A stretch of DNA of 64,000 nt from Kalmusia sp. IMI 367209 (GCA_027946365.1 JAPEUQ010000022.1:310001-374000), one strand, 5' to 3'. Shown: positions 1-12,007, counted from the stretch's first letter. Numbers and translations: made by a program. Notes: generated by a model not told the origin, from the sequence alone.

Positions 1-430
1 ATTTCGCGTTATGACCGTAGACCTTCGCACGGCAGCATGGCAGATCCCTGGACCGCAAATCTCACAGCCACCTGCACCCGAGGTTTTCCTTTCCCCATCC
101 ACGAGCCGTATGCGTGTTCGTCGAGGCCGATAACAGCAATTATGCTAACACAACGTGTCAGTACGGCGCAGACCGCACATTGCACATCCCACTGGCAAGC
201 CCAGCAGTGCATCTGGCGCTAATCGCCCGCAGGGAGCTCCAGAAAGCCAGGGATATAGAGGAGGTAGGCGTTGCTACGAAGAGCTGCTGTGGGAACGTAA
301 AGACGGGGCTGACAGTTGTGACTCCTAGTCGAGAAAGCAGCCACTCCTCTTTATCGCGCATAGCTTTGGTGGCATTTTACTTGCTCATGTAGGTCTTTGT
401 GGTGGTATATATGTAAGGCTAAGCATCGCA

Positions 431-1466
431 GTGTTTCAGGTGCATGCGACCAACGCCGCCCGATTGGAGCAGGCCGACGAGAACATTGCTGCCAAGGTTG
501 AGCTTCTCGGCCACGATGACTCAAAGACAGACGTCCTCCGGCTAGTGTACTACTGGCTGGACGAAGAGAAGAACGGGCGATGGTTGATGGTATTGGACAA
601 TGCCTACGACGGCCGGCTTTTCTCCTCCACTAGCGTTGCGCATAGAGCGGAGGACACTTGTGAGGCAGCGTCCTTGGACAGCTTCCCTCCCCAGTGCTTA
701 GATGTATGGATACTGGTCACTTCGAGAGACATGGTTGCGGCAGTAAACCTTATGGTGACAACGCGTAATGTAATTCGGGTGGAGCCAATGGTATCTCGCT
801 GTACAGGAGCAAAGAATCATTGTCTAGAGCTACCTCGAGCTTTTTTGCGGGAGCGCAGAAAACCAAGCACACCTCATCAAAAGCGGAGAGGTAGGAGACC
901 TACGGCGGGACGGCAGCGCATCCGATGCAGTCATCACCACCTAGCAGATCGTGTTCGAGCATAATCGGATAATGAGACCTGAGGCAGCAGGGCTGCTTTT
1001 GCTCATCGCATTGTTTGATAGATAGATGATTCCAGAGTGTATCCTACACTATGGCCGAGGTAGACTGTAGGTTGAGGATGCGGTCGCGCTGTTGATAAGC
1101 TTCTCTCTGGTCAGATCTCTGAGTCGAAGCAACTGGGGCAACAGATTGGCCAGCAGCTATTTGAGATACACGGCTGGTGATTTCCGAGTGGGTGGCACAA
1201 AACCTGGACGGCTTACCGAGCGCTCCTTCCGCACGCGAGAGAGGTTCTTATCTACGTGGAAGACGGGTTCGAGGCAACGCTGGATCGAGATACGATTGCG
1301 ACCAAACAGGTTGATACCCGCGTCAAATGGGGGAGTACGTAGCAGCGGCGATGTGAATCGAAGTGCGATAGCAGCAAGGGATAGGTCACGTGAGCTAGAG
1401 CATCAGGACACGCTCACCAGCGTCAGGCAACTGGAGGCAGCTAAGGGCAGCCGGAGGCGGCTGTGA
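431..1466 (+). pseudogene. NB-ARC / TPR NLR relic
   Basis: From about 440 to 800 one frame reads as the middle of a fungal NB-ARC ATPase: VHATNAARLEQA, then WLDEEKNGRWLMVLDNA (the Walker B-like strand) and ILVTSRDMVAAVNL (sensor-like strand), ending with VIRVEPM. The P-loop that should precede it is not visible upstream, and after about residue 125 the frame loses similarity. Further on, near 1390-1440, a short stretch with the TPR signature LEHQDTLTSVRQLEAA appears, as expected of an NB-ARC protein with C-terminal TPRs. Intact proteins of this type sense a ligand with the repeats and oligomerise through the ATPase. Here the start, the P-loop and most repeats are missing, so it is dead or a fragment. 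A solo LTR follows within 70 bp. The NB-ARC part is convincing; assigning the TPR tail to the same gene is inference. Confidence 0.7.
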
Positions 1467-1531
1467 CTTGACTGTAGGCAAGGCTGAGCGTAGGATTTGC
1501 CCAGCTCGCGCATGGGCCTACGCACTGATTG

Positions 1532-1725
1532 TGTAAGGAGTGAAGTGCGTGGTCCCGTGATAGTAAGATCACGTAATATTTACCTGCCAAGATCGTTCCG
1601 CAAGCGAGGCACTAGGAGCGCGCTAGCGCAACACCCCTAAAACGTAGGGGAAGATAGAGCATAGAAGATAGATTTCAATCTCATCACTACTTGAGGAATG
1701 CTCGCTGCTATAATTAATCCTAACA
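1532..1725 (-). mobile_element. Solo LTR copy A (Ty1-copia-like)
   Basis: A 194 bp element that, read on the minus strand, starts TG and ends CA (TGTTAGGAT-like ... CTCCTTACA). It is bounded on both sides by the same five bases, GATTG (1527-1531 and 1726-1730), a clean target-site duplication. No internal retrotransposon sequence is present, so it is a solo LTR left by recombination between two LTRs. Four related copies lie at 9316, 16365, 30725 and 59773. Confidence 0.9.
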
Positions 1726-2308
1726 GATTGGGCATCTGCCTGGGTGTTCTCGCCCCGACCTAGCCTCTTCAGTGTGTCTAGATTTGACCAGATTGTAATT
1801 CACACCCGATTTGTCTTGAACCAAGTGTAGTGCTCTGACAGATGATAGATGTAAGTTATGCTATAGCACTGGTGATGGGGAAATCGGTAGGATTGCTCGG
1901 GTTCGGCTCCGGCTCGATGGGGCCGCTCAAGAAGACGTACGCAGGGTCACAGGCAGTATCAAACATCGTTAGCTTCAAAACACGTATCGGATCGCGTAGA
2001 TACACATTGTATTACTGTATGATAGAGATGGAAATTTTCAGTCTTACATCTGGAGCCGTAAGCGAGAGACGGCCGACTGGACCTTCCCATAGAGGATGAT
2101 ACCGTCCGTGCGTAGCATGGGGCCAATATTCCCCTTTGGGAGGGGCGGTGAAAACTATACTAATATAAGCGAGGCAGTTGTCTCCACGGTGGCTTAGCAC
2201 AACTGCTGACACCACCACACAAAAGCCCCCAGCCTTGTCTCGAGCGACCGTCCAGCCACGAAAATGTCACTTAGATGACAACAATATCTCGCTTTTCTAC
2301 GTTTGGCC

Positions 2309-4411
2309 ATGTCTTCTCGGAATGCTGAAGGAGATTCCGCCCTCTCGCCTCCTCAACAACCCGAGCCATTTAAAGTCGATAGCCCTCCCTTCAATCCTGA
2401 GGTATCTGATCTCGATAGCTCACCTATTCATGAGATACATGGACGAGAAATAAGCCATACTGATCCCTTACTTCCATCTCGACCGACACCCAGGGCCAGA
2501 AACAACGCAGAGGAAACACTACCAGCATTTCCCCATGATATCGAAGAAACAAGCCTGATACACACCCAGACACCTGCGCCTCGATTCAATGAGGAGGCAA
2601 GGCAAACGCAGGATCCCAGGGGTAATAGCATGGACGACGAGAGGATTCCTCTCCATACCGTTTCCCCTCCATCTGGCTCAAGCACGCATCTACCATATGT
2701 GGGCACTCTAGAGCCACCAGAGCAGCTACTGGATGATCCTCAAACTGTGGTACATGCTTCAGGCGACATCCTCGTGGCTCAGAATAAGTCAAAAGAGACA
2801 AGTTTCTACTTCCCTGCGGATTCAGACCCACCAAATTGGAGACCGATGGTTCTCTGTATGCCATTTTTGTTTGTACTTGCTTCAATTTCGCTGGGTTTAG
2901 CGGTCATCCAGGAGTACATATTACGCCGCTCGCGCCGACGGAATGGACTTATGCAATTTGAGTCTCTAAACGATATATCCGTTCCTGTCTACTTTCTGTG
3001 GCGATACTTCCCTACCATGGTCATTGTATCTTACGGTGTAGCCTATCAGATGGTTGACATTGAGACAAAACGCCTAGAGCCATACTACCGCTTAGCGCAG
3101 GGAAAAGGAGCAACGGTCGCTCAGTCCCTGAACGTCGACGGGACGAACTTCTGGACCTGGTTCAGGCCACCATTTCCAGGAAGCTCCCGGACTAGATTAT
3201 CTACCATCATCTCTTTCCTTGCTGTAGCGGTGGTTCCCATCATACAGAACGCCACGCTCAGCGTAGAGCCCAATCCTGGTGGGGTTCTCGCGCTTCATGT
3301 CCAGTCTGGATGGTCTAGGAGCCTGACAGCCATATGTGCTTTCATTAGCGTCATAAGCGCGGTGTTGCTTTACCCTTTACGCCACCGCACTGGCCTGCTT
3401 TCGGATCCAGGTGGCATCAGCGGTCTCTTAGGGATGACCACGAGATCTAAAATCCTGGAGGATTTCCGGAGCCTCGATGTACGCTCGTCGGATAGACACA
3501 TAGCTAGGCTCCTGTCTCGTCGCCGCTACGTCCTATATAAAAGCTCATTGTGGCAAGGGGAATATCTCCGGAATGTCAATATATCATCACAATCAGAGAA
3601 ACGACCCCGCGAGCACCCATTCACGCTTCCCTTGTCCCAAGGTCTACCATCATTCCTCTTCACACTCGCCCTTTTAGCACTCGTCCCTATCTTCATCTTC
3701 ACAGCAGCTAATATCGTTCTGGACAAGCTTCCTTTCCTGATGACTGCCCTAGGAATTACTGTCAAGCTGCTGTGGACTCTCTTCGACACCAATGTACGTC
3801 TCACGGAACCTTATTATCACCTGGTCCGCCGCAACGCAAAGCCAAACGTTCTGACCGTCGACTATACCGGTACTGTATCCTTTGCCCTCCCATTCAAAGC
3901 CTTGAAAGAACGCCACCACACACTCGCACTAGTCAGTACCAATAGCATTTTTCTCGAAATCCTGACCGTGTGTCTTTCTTCCTTCAGCGCCAAAGGCACG
4001 CATTTCATGCACCGCAAATCCACAGCCCCCGCCGCCAACATCCTCGAAGGCGACGCCGAGACCTTTCGCTCCTTCTGGATCTCACTCGTACTCTCTCTGC
4101 TCATCCTACTCTCCCTCTGTGCGACAGCCATCTTCGTACACGTCCAACGCAGCGACGTGTCGCTTCCGCGCAAACCCGGTAGCCTTGCTTTCGTCCTGCT
4201 GGTCACGCATCAGAGCAAAGCTTTAATCAATTTCGTAGACACAGAAAGACTCTCCGATCGACAAAGAGAAATGCATCTAAAGAAGCTGGATAAGAGATAC
4301 GGGTTTGGCTGGTACATGGGTAGAGATGGAAACATGCATTGTGGAATCGATGAAGAGCCGCTGTATTGTAATTACAAGGAAGGGTCACAGTCCGATGTTT
4401 CGCCAAAATGA
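2309..4411 (+). CDS. DUF3433-domain membrane protein
   Basis: An uninterrupted 700-residue protein. The ATG at 2309 is the first in frame. Residues 1-175 are a polar, low-complexity, Ser/Pro-rich cytosolic tail. The first membrane segment is near 178-200 and is followed by the DUF3433 hallmark YFLWRYFPTMV, then KRLEPYYRLAQ, about residues 228-262. A second DUF3433 copy starts near residue 470 (LDKLPFLMTALG ... TEPYYHLVRR). Further hydrophobic helices lie between and after the copies, and a charged tail ends the protein. The family is fungal, has a duplicated DUF3433 layout and no assigned biochemical function. Length and two-domain order are typical. It converges with the minus-strand gene ending at 5572, with about 1.2 kb between them. 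No break was seen. Confidence 0.88.
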   Translation: MSSRNAEGDSALSPPQQPEPFKVDSPPFNPEVSDLDSSPIHEIHGREISHTDPLLPSRPTPRARNNAEETLPAFPHDIEETSLIHTQTPAPRFNEEARQTQDPRGNSMDDERIPLHTVSPPSGSSTHLPYVGTLEPPEQLLDDPQTVVHASGDILVAQNKSKETSFYFPADSDPPNWRPMVLCMPFLFVLASISLGLAVIQEYILRRSRRRNGLMQFESLNDISVPVYFLWRYFPTMVIVSYGVAYQMVDIETKRLEPYYRLAQGKGATVAQSLNVDGTNFWTWFRPPFPGSSRTRLSTIISFLAVAVVPIIQNATLSVEPNPGGVLALHVQSGWSRSLTAICAFISVISAVLLYPLRHRTGLLSDPGGISGLLGMTTRSKILEDFRSLDVRSSDRHIARLLSRRRYVLYKSSLWQGEYLRNVNISSQSEKRPREHPFTLPLSQGLPSFLFTLALLALVPIFIFTAANIVLDKLPFLMTALGITVKLLWTLFDTNVRLTEPYYHLVRRNAKPNVLTVDYTGTVSFALPFKALKERHHTLALVSTNSIFLEILTVCLSSFSAKGTHFMHRKSTAPAANILEGDAETFRSFWISLVLSLLILLSLCATAIFVHVQRSDVSLPRKPGSLAFVLLVTHQSKALINFVDTERLSDRQREMHLKKLDKRYGFGWYMGRDGNMHCGIDEEPLYCNYKEGSQSDVSPK

Positions 4412-5571
4412 ATGAGGAACGAGATTGGGCATTGAGAACGATACTAGAAGTCAATCGTACAGCTAGAACATGTGCATGACGATACTATTCCGGTTATTTT
4501 CGAAAAGGCAAGCCTTCTCTCAGCAGCCTTATCCTCATGACTCACTAAGGCACGATTCATGGATTGCATTATGCAAGTCGGGGAATGTAGGGCAGAAAGT
4601 AAGGACGCTGAGTTGAAAGTCTCGTTAGGCGGCGCCCTTTGAATGGGAGGAGTCGTGGAGAACAAGACATTCCGAGCCGACGCCAAGACGAGCCCCACGT
4701 GCACCTTGTCGCATTTGCTTCGCGCTATGGCTGCATCAACGTTTGATGCCTTCAACGTCAAAAATCCATGCCAGCCAATCGCCAAAGATCTGAGTACCCT
4801 TATGAAAGGCGGGAATTTAGCCCTTGGCTCATTATGACTCCTGATTGGCCGTTTGAGTTATGCTGGCCATTTCATCTTCTCGACTACCCTATTTGGGCCA
4901 ATCTGTTAGTCCCTTCGGGGTAGCTAGTCCTAAAGGCCTAGGCTTGGTTCTCAGGCAGGAGTAACGTTATGGGAAGTAGGATGGATCACGTGAGTGGTCG
5001 GTTGCCCCTTGTCAGGATCTTGGTCGTGAGATGACGACGTAACAAGTAGTTGGGATTCCAAAACATAGATTGCTGACTTGTTGACAAGACAAGTTATTGA
5101 ACACGAGGAGTCCTAGAGCGATCCTCCTGTTCCTATATACAAGCTGTAGCGCGGTCCCTGAAGAACGGTCACGTGACTTCGCGCCGTGGCACGGCTGTGA
5201 TGACCGTCAGCGAATGGGAGCGTGTAATTACATACAAAACTGAACACACCCCCCTTCCTGGATCTGAGATCCTAAATATTAACTAACCTCCTACTACGAC
5301 TATGTAATGTAGGCTGCTTAGCTTAACGCGGGCATTTACTCTCTAAAGCGTTATGGGTCGGGTTGATTCGCTCTCTAATATGTTCTTGATTTGGGCTCCT
5401 TGTCTCCTATGAGAGAAACTTTCCCTGCTGATGATTCCTCCACGTAATTCGTAGTTAGGTCTCACATTGAGCTCCAAACACACTTTCCCACTGGCGTTCG
5501 AGTACTCTGACTAGTTCCCTTGTTCTCGTCATCAATTCATACATTAAATCACTCTATGTCCATTATTTCGT
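4412..5571. other. Intergenic, no gene seen
   Basis: Convergent 3' flanks of two membrane-protein genes. The only ATG-started frame of note (4643-4837, 64 codons) has no recognisable motif or splice context. No repeat or RNA gene was recognised. Confidence 0.5.
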
Positions 5572-7911
5572 TCAATACTCCACATTGCCCTTAACTTGGG
5601 CATCATCCAGCCTCCTATCGTTCGCCGCTACTATCTGCACGCGGCCATCCCGCACCGTCACGCGCACACTCCGCTTCAATGGTCCCAGCGTATCGATTCC
5701 TGCTGTGGTATTAACAAAGTCATCCCCCAATGGTTCTGACTCAAGTGCCAGCGCATTGAGCTCTGTGACCGAACCCCAACTCGTCGAAGAGTAGCAGCCC
5801 TGGCGCAGCAACACGCTGAACAGGATCAGCGCGAACAGCACGTACGCAAGCACAATGATGATTGACCAGAGCGAGCCGGAGGAGTCGAAATACGCATACG
5901 CATACCCGTAGACGGCGACGAATAGGCGGTTCGTCACTGCGCGCTGGCGAACAGCGGCCGTCACGTTGTAAGCGTCGCCGCCCGCACCCATGGTGGCGCC
6001 TTGCGGGAGGACAGAGCGCCACCAGGGGCCCGTCGCCTCGGTACCATTCCTGTCCTTGAGTTCTGTTATCGGGTAGGTCAGGGACTGCATGCGGGCGAGC
6101 CCGTTGCCGACCATGAAGAGGAGGACGGCCTCGAAGCGATTGGCGTACGGCGCATACGCACTCGATTCGTCGCCGCGGGCGCCGACGGCGTCGATCAGTT
6201 GCTCGAAGACGCTCGAGTTGCGCTTGGGAAGAGGCGGGTTGAGCGAGTTGAGCCAGCTGGCTTGGACCGTCGAGTTCGACCTGGCTTGGTCGACGAACTT
6301 GACGTTAGTATGTGTGTCCGCACCGAATGAGAGTGCGGTGGGATGACTTATGGCTACCCCCTTGTAATAGGTCAATGTGGTGTAATGCGTGTGCATGGTG
6401 CAGCCGACGACAGAATCGGAGGCGCCTTGCTCTCCAGGGACCGTGATCAACGCGGCTCCACTGAAGCCATTCGGCATCTCTATTCCTATATCGTTGGGGC
6501 CGTCCCAGCTACCGTCAATCCAGTGTAGTTGCGGCTGTCGTGTGTTATTGGAGGCAAAGTCTTTGCTCATCCAGTCGTTCAATTGCGCGTTGTCGCAAAT
6601 GTTGGCCGAGTCCTGCGCGGAAGACGATGCGGCCGAGGGGAAGTTGACACAAGTCTTCCCATCCGGATTCTTCACCGTGGTGTTGCAACGGGTGGCGACC
6701 CCGGGCGCGAGCCCAATCATACTGTAGTATACATCTTGGTAGTCCGCAAAATTGGTTTCGCTTCGACTTTGCGACTCTCCGGCTGCGCCGTACCAGAGGA
6801 AGATGGAACTACCGAACGAGCGTGAGAGCGCGACATTGGGGACGAACATCCAAGTCTGTGAGGTCAAAAGATCTGCACCGTGTGGGCGTATTCCGAATAA
6901 GGGATAGGACTGGGCCTCTCGGACAGTCAACGTGAGTCCGCTGGAGGAGATGGCTGAACCTTGTCCTGGAGCTGGGCTATCGCTGAATTGGAGCGTTTTC
7001 AACCAACCGGCAAGCCCTTCCCAGCCGGCTGATGGACAGTTCTCGTGGTCGGATGTTTCACAGTCAAATCCCGGGACGATGGAAGATGCGTTGATGACGC
7101 TAGGGAAGAGTGCATCCTGAGTGGTGTCAATCCAGACATCGGTCCCGCCCGCAGGCCACCATCCCAGACGAGGCTGCAGTAGAACCGCGGTAGTTGGGCC
7201 GATCAAAGTGGCTAGGACTGTACTGATTGCGAGAGCCAGGACGAACAATGCTCGCCGGTAAGCTTGCATGCTCGGCGCCAGGGCAACGGACCAGAACTCA
7301 TGGGATAGGGGATATGCGACGTGACTGAAATCCAGGCTCGAAGACAAAATGCCAAAGGGGATGCCCCGAGAACTGACCAGCTCATGTCGAACGAAGGCGA
7401 GGATGAAGCGCGCGATAGATGCGACGCATAGCAACTCAACCATTTTTGCGGAAATCTGAAATCCAACCACTTTAACGGAATCGTCCACTGCCGGGCCGCC
7501 GAAATCGCTTCCAACGTAACGGCCGACCAGATTGAGGCTAACCAGTCCGATGCCAATTCCGATAGGGATCAAATGGAAGATACTCTCAATACAAAAGTAC
7601 CAAAAACCGTAATGGATGGCGATTTTTCTTTGCTCTCTCTCGGGGCGAGATCTCAAGTGTCGGATGAACTCGATGGCCACCATCGCCTTTCTTATTCCCC
7701 AAGAGCGTAGGAGATGACGAGTGTAGCCATTGGAACCGTTTCCGCTTGACACCGGAGGACGTTCGATTGGTTTTTCTGTTCCTAGTATTTCCAATATTTC
7801 GACATCTACAGTTTTCTTTTGAAGGGAAGAAGGATGAGATGTTGTAGTGACGAGCGGTGACTTGTAACTCCCAGCTGGAGTGCTGTCCGATGAGTTCCGT
7901 GCGATAGACAT
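5572..7911 (-). CDS. Conserved-type fungal multi-pass membrane protein
   Basis: A single-exon 779-residue protein starting at the ATG at 7911. Residues 1-100 are polar and probably cytosolic. Hydrophobic segments follow around residues 103-130, 160-180 and 225-250. A long polar segment of about 430 residues with several N-x-S/T sequons, cysteines and many Trp/Gly comes next, presumably extracellular or lumenal. A last helix (SIIIVLAYVLFALILFSVLL) near 685-710 and a short polar tail end the protein. I do not recognise a named family. The architecture, an N-terminal helix cluster, large ectodomain and C-terminal helix, recurs among uncharacterised ascomycete plasma-membrane proteins. There is no catalytic motif. 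The reading frame is intact and codon use looks ordinary, so it is probably a functional gene of unknown role. Confidence 0.82.
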   Translation of the reverse strand: MSIARNSSDSTPAGSYKSPLVTTTSHPSSLQKKTVDVEILEILGTEKPIERPPVSSGNGSNGYTRHLLRSWGIRKAMVAIEFIRHLRSRPEREQRKIAIHYGFWYFCIESIFHLIPIGIGIGLVSLNLVGRYVGSDFGGPAVDDSVKVVGFQISAKMVELLCVASIARFILAFVRHELVSSRGIPFGILSSSLDFSHVAYPLSHEFWSVALAPSMQAYRRALFVLALAISTVLATLIGPTTAVLLQPRLGWWPAGGTDVWIDTTQDALFPSVINASSIVPGFDCETSDHENCPSAGWEGLAGWLKTLQFSDSPAPGQGSAISSSGLTLTVREAQSYPLFGIRPHGADLLTSQTWMFVPNVALSRSFGSSIFLWYGAAGESQSRSETNFADYQDVYYSMIGLAPGVATRCNTTVKNPDGKTCVNFPSAASSSAQDSANICDNAQLNDWMSKDFASNNTRQPQLHWIDGSWDGPNDIGIEMPNGFSGAALITVPGEQGASDSVVGCTMHTHYTTLTYYKGVAISHPTALSFGADTHTNVKFVDQARSNSTVQASWLNSLNPPLPKRNSSVFEQLIDAVGARGDESSAYAPYANRFEAVLLFMVGNGLARMQSLTYPITELKDRNGTEATGPWWRSVLPQGATMGAGGDAYNVTAAVRQRAVTNRLFVAVYGYAYAYFDSSGSLWSIIIVLAYVLFALILFSVLLRQGCYSSTSWGSVTELNALALESEPLGDDFVNTTAGIDTLGPLKRSVRVTVRDGRVQIVAANDRRLDDAQVKGNVEY

Positions 7912-8474
7912 GCTTTAGAGAGAGGTTCTTGATCACATCTCAGCTCTCCAGATCGATTTACCGTCTTCCTTACTAACGCTACATCTTATATGTTCGATCT
8001 GTAGAAGTAGCTGAGTAACTTGATAGGTTATGAGCCATGTGGTGTTGTAACAAAGCTGCAAGTATGCGACACACATTGAGACGTTTATTCCCTTCTCCGA
8101 AGCCTAGCCATCTCATTCATCCTACAAGGCGACAGTTTGAGGGGAGGAGGGCGTAAGTTGGTAGCAAGCAGAGAATTGGGCTCCGATTGGCTTAACCCTG
8201 ACGGGGCGTTCATTTGGCCCCAGCACGAAACTTTAAGCGCGGGATGCTAAAACGGAGAAAGGGGTCCTAGCCAATGAGAGCGCGGCCCAAAAACGGCCCC
8301 TGAGCCAGTCTGAGGCGTACACTAAATTTATAAAGGTTGCCTTACGACCCGCGCGAGTACTCACAGGCGACCCCGAGGGCTCGCTTCCGTATCTTGGCAG
8401 CTGATGACCGCCGTCGGCTGAGGCACGCGCACTACTATAGCGCCCTAGCTTCAACACGACATATCTCCACCAAC

Positions 8475-8693
8475 ATGGATCCGATCGAAGCTGCGATTGA
8501 AGTAATTGAATCAGGTAAACTAGAAGAAGACCTTTCGTATCAAGATCTAGCCACAGAGTTCGGTGTTGATCGATCTACACTGAGCCGTAGGCATAGACGC
8601 GTCACCCAGTCGCGCGCAACCCAATACAACGAACGGAATCCCAGCCAACGACATGAAGAAGGTGAAGCGCAAAACTTCAATGACACAAGATGA
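8475..8693 (+). pseudogene. Pogo/Fot1-type transposase N-terminal stub
   Basis: The frame from the ATG at 8475 encodes 72 residues starting MDPIEAAIEVIESGK and containing LATEFGVDRSTLSRRHRRVT. This is the psq-like helix-turn-helix that opens pogo/Fot1-family transposases (Tc1-mariner superfamily). Intact proteins continue for several hundred residues with a CENP-B HTH and a DDE domain. Here the frame stops at 8693 and no DDE motif follows, so only the DNA-binding N-terminus remains. It could have been kept as a small DNA-binding protein, but truncated relic is simpler. No terminal inverted repeats were found nearby. Confidence 0.8.
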
Positions 8694-9315
8694 AAGGTGG
8701 AAAATCTTTGGTGGGAGGAAGGGAGAGCCTGACAACCTGTTAAGTAAATTCATTAATGTGTTAGAGAGCAGAGAAAGAGAGAGAACGAAATCAGATTGAG
8801 GAGCCAGGTTTTTTGCCGACGTGTAGTGGGTAGTTTAGACATCTACCGTCAGCGCTGATGCACTCGGCGGAGCGGAATCCCATGATCACTTGTCGCCAAG
8901 TAGATTGCCCACTTAGTAGACAGATGCACGCACGAAAATCCTAGCCTCGATGCCGAGACGCATCTGTATTGCCAAATTAGCCCGCGCCGTGACTATATTC
9001 GATCACAAACGGAACCTTGAGCCCCGTGGATGAAGCATATATCGAAGCCCCAAGGCAAAATTTAACGAGACCCTATACCTAGTCGTCTAGCTTCCGTGAT
9101 AAAAAAAAAACTACTTCCGGCATATCTCCTCTGCGATGTAGCCGTATCGAGTTGGATTCTTCGATACCGTGCTTCCCATCTGTCCTGCTGGAAGACCACT
9201 TGGACTAGGTACGTTAGCAGGGTCACGCCAAACGCTTGATTGAGTGCTGACAAATGTCTGTACTAGGTAGATGCTGACGCGGAACTCTCTCAAGGTACTA
9301 CACACGGCTCATTAC

Positions 9316-9509
9316 TGTAAGGAGTGAAGTGCGTGATTCCATAATAATGTAATCACGTAATAATTGCCTGCTAGGATCGCTACGCAGGCGAGGCGCTAAG
9401 GGTGCGCTAGCGCGGCACCCCTAAAACGCAGGGAAAGAGAGAGGATAAAAGATAGATTTTAATTTCATCACTACTTGAGGATTGCTTACTGCTATAACTA
9501 CTCCTAGTA
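9316..9509 (-). mobile_element. Solo LTR copy B (Ty1-copia-like)
   Basis: About 194 bp matching the other four LTR copies along most of its length: TGTAAGGAGTGAAGTGCGTG at the left, and the shared core with GCTAGCGC and the ATCACTACTTGAGGATTGC block. The right end is degenerate (TCCTAGTAG instead of TCCTAACA), and the flanks ATTAC and GTAAC are only a poor 5 bp match. It is probably the oldest copy in the window, or its end is rearranged. Confidence 0.85.
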
Positions 9510-12000
9510 GTAACGGCGCCGAGATGTAAGTAGTGAAAGTATAGATACGTCGTTTGCTTTCTAGTGGAGCAGCTTTCCTGGAGAATGGCAGTATTGACGG
9601 GGCTTATCGCGCTCAGCGTCGTCACGTTGGGAGAACTTTGTTCGCAGGCCGATCGACCCTTCACCAGAACAGCATTATAGACTGTCAGAGTAGTTAGGCC
9701 CTTGTTCTTGGCTGTCCGGGTATTTCTTGTGGGTATCGAAAAGCCTTATGTTGTATGCCTCTCGACGCTTTCATCTCGACTTGGGCAACGCACGCACCGC
9801 ATCTGGGATGACGCGCCGTACGTACTCAAAGTAGGTCATGATCTAACGTAGCCGCGGTACCCTGCCTACGCGACGGACTACGGCACTTGGGCATGCTCTT
9901 GGTGAGCGAGCTCGTAGGAATATTCACGTGAGGATTCACAACGACGAGGGAGAGTGTAGGTGCTGCGCTAGGACTGCTGTCATACCGAGCGCGAGCCAGG
10001 CGTTGGAGAACCGAAATAGTGCAGCGGCCAGTGCATTGGCAAAGGCTACATTCACGACAAGGTACAATTTGCGCATGGGAACTTTTGGGTCGCAACGGGT
10101 TTCGATTTTCATACAGGCGCGACAGCCGAGTAGGACTCCGCGCGCTGCATTCCTGAGCGGTCGGTTTACGAATGCGCAGTGTGGGACATATAGCAATCGG
10201 AGAGATTACAGGATACCATCGCTACAAATAACTTACTGAAGATGCGTTTTCTCGGTTACGATTGGTAGTGATGATAAGACGAAGAGTAAGAGGACAAATC
10301 GTGCGGCCGAGGAACTGTGCTGTGGTGCGCTCGCTTCACGCGTACACCAGCTCCCGCCATCACCGCCACAAGGACGGCGGCAGTCAAGCACGAAAAGGAG
10401 CAGCACCAACTCTCAGCAGTGTTGCTTCCTATGCCTCTCACCCGGTGTTTGCAAAGCCTCGTACCGCAGCAGCCCGCTACTCCCGTCGAGGTCATCAACG
10501 ACCCAACATTTTACCAGGAAACCGAAGCCGAACCAGCCATGAGAGAACACTGTTCCTGAGCCTCGACGAGTTGCAGCCCAGTGTGTAGCCAGGTGGATGC
10601 TGTTAGCGGGTATTCGTAGACAACCTAATTTTCCACTCGCGCTTGCTTGTCGTATTGATGTTTGAAGAAGGCGGGGTCATCATGGCCTACCAGCCCAGCG
10701 ATGCGGCGAAGCCATCCGTAGCGCGGGCTCCGGTTTCCCAGCCCCGCAACGACCATCATATCATCCGATCAAAAGTGAGATAACGAGTTCGAAGACGTGT
10801 CCTCCGACCTCGACGCGTTGGTGGAGGATGTCCTTGAAGAGTAGCCCATACCTTGGCGAACATGACTCTCCCCATCACCACCTGCCCATATCCGGCTGTC
10901 TACTGCCGCTGCTTCTGCTGCTGCCAGCAAAAGACGCGGCGAGAGGAAGAGCGCGCACGACCGCGTCTGCGGAACCCTCTGGAAAGCGCGCCAAAGTCGA
11001 CGCACAGGGCCCAAGTAGACCGTCCGTGGGAGGCTATAGCGGGCCCCGGAGACGGAGGTGCGGGGGCGCTTCTTCGTTATCGATGGCTGTGAGTTGCTTT
11101 GCCGCAAGCTTCGGGGGTAACGGTGATGGGGCTGCAGAGGTATGCAGTGGCTGTTCATTGTGCGATGACCTCAGCGAGAGACCCTGCGTAGCGTCTACCG
11201 ATTTAACGGCATGCCAGAGGGGTCGGAAAGCCTCATTGTACATCCTCGCCGCAGTACGACCAGCACGGAAAGGTGTTCTGGTCCCCGATACGCGAGTCGA
11301 ACCAACAGTCCCACACTACCGGTACGCGCTGTGGCGCTTTCGTCTCGTCATGGTTGGTCTCCCAACGAGTGGTGCCGAGGTAGCCAAGTCATACTTCTTC
11401 GCGCCACTCCATTGCAGAAATGAGCGAGAAGGCCTGCCGCGAATATGTCGCCCACCGACCACTACACGGAAAAGTCGAAAGTGCGAAAGGAAGTCAGCCA
11501 AGGACACGTTTGCGTCCACACTTATCTCCTCGAGTAGAAGCCAATTGTTGGCAGGGTTTTTAGCGCTCGCTCGTTTTGGTGAGTAATACAACCAGTCTCC
11601 ACCAAATTGTTGGTTCCATGGAAGCCTACGGCTGTTGACTGACTGGTCGCAAACCCTGCATCACCTGGGAGGTAGCACCCCTCACGCAGCCGATCCAGTC
11701 TTCGAGTCGAAGTGACCATTACATCCGAGCACGGTGTGGCTGCATTAGATAAGGTAATGTTAGCGTACTTGAGAGTAGCCGATTGGTGCGCGAGCGGAAC
11801 CCGAACGAACGACTGATCAAAGGGGAGGCGAGGCTAACCAGGAGGCGCGCGGCTTGTGCGCATCTTGTGCGCATGACAGTGGGCCGGGCGGCACAGCTTC
11901 CAATGCAGCCCCGAAAGTAGATTCCATATACCTACCACATGCGTCTTGCAGTAGAGCAGTCTACATTGGGAGCGCCATTATCAATATGCGTTGCACCTTT
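9510..12000. other. Gene-poor stretch, possible unidentified relic near 10.7 kb
   Basis: No intact gene is supported. From 10681 one frame reads like the start of a protein (MAYQPSDAAKPSVARA), passes a stop at about 10780, and then gives EFEDVSSDLDALVEDVLEE before another stop. This acidic segment looks once-coding but I cannot assign it. The longer open frames between 9.9 and 11.6 kb are compositionally biased and overlap in several frames on both strands, as expected by chance in GC-rich DNA. Confidence 0.4.
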
Positions 12001-12007
12001 AATCGTT

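Noticed and set aside
10828..11586. A 252-codon open frame on the plus strand
   Set aside because: It overlaps long frames on both strands, has biased composition and no motif or splice logic; the only protein-like stretch nearby is in another frame and ends at a stop.
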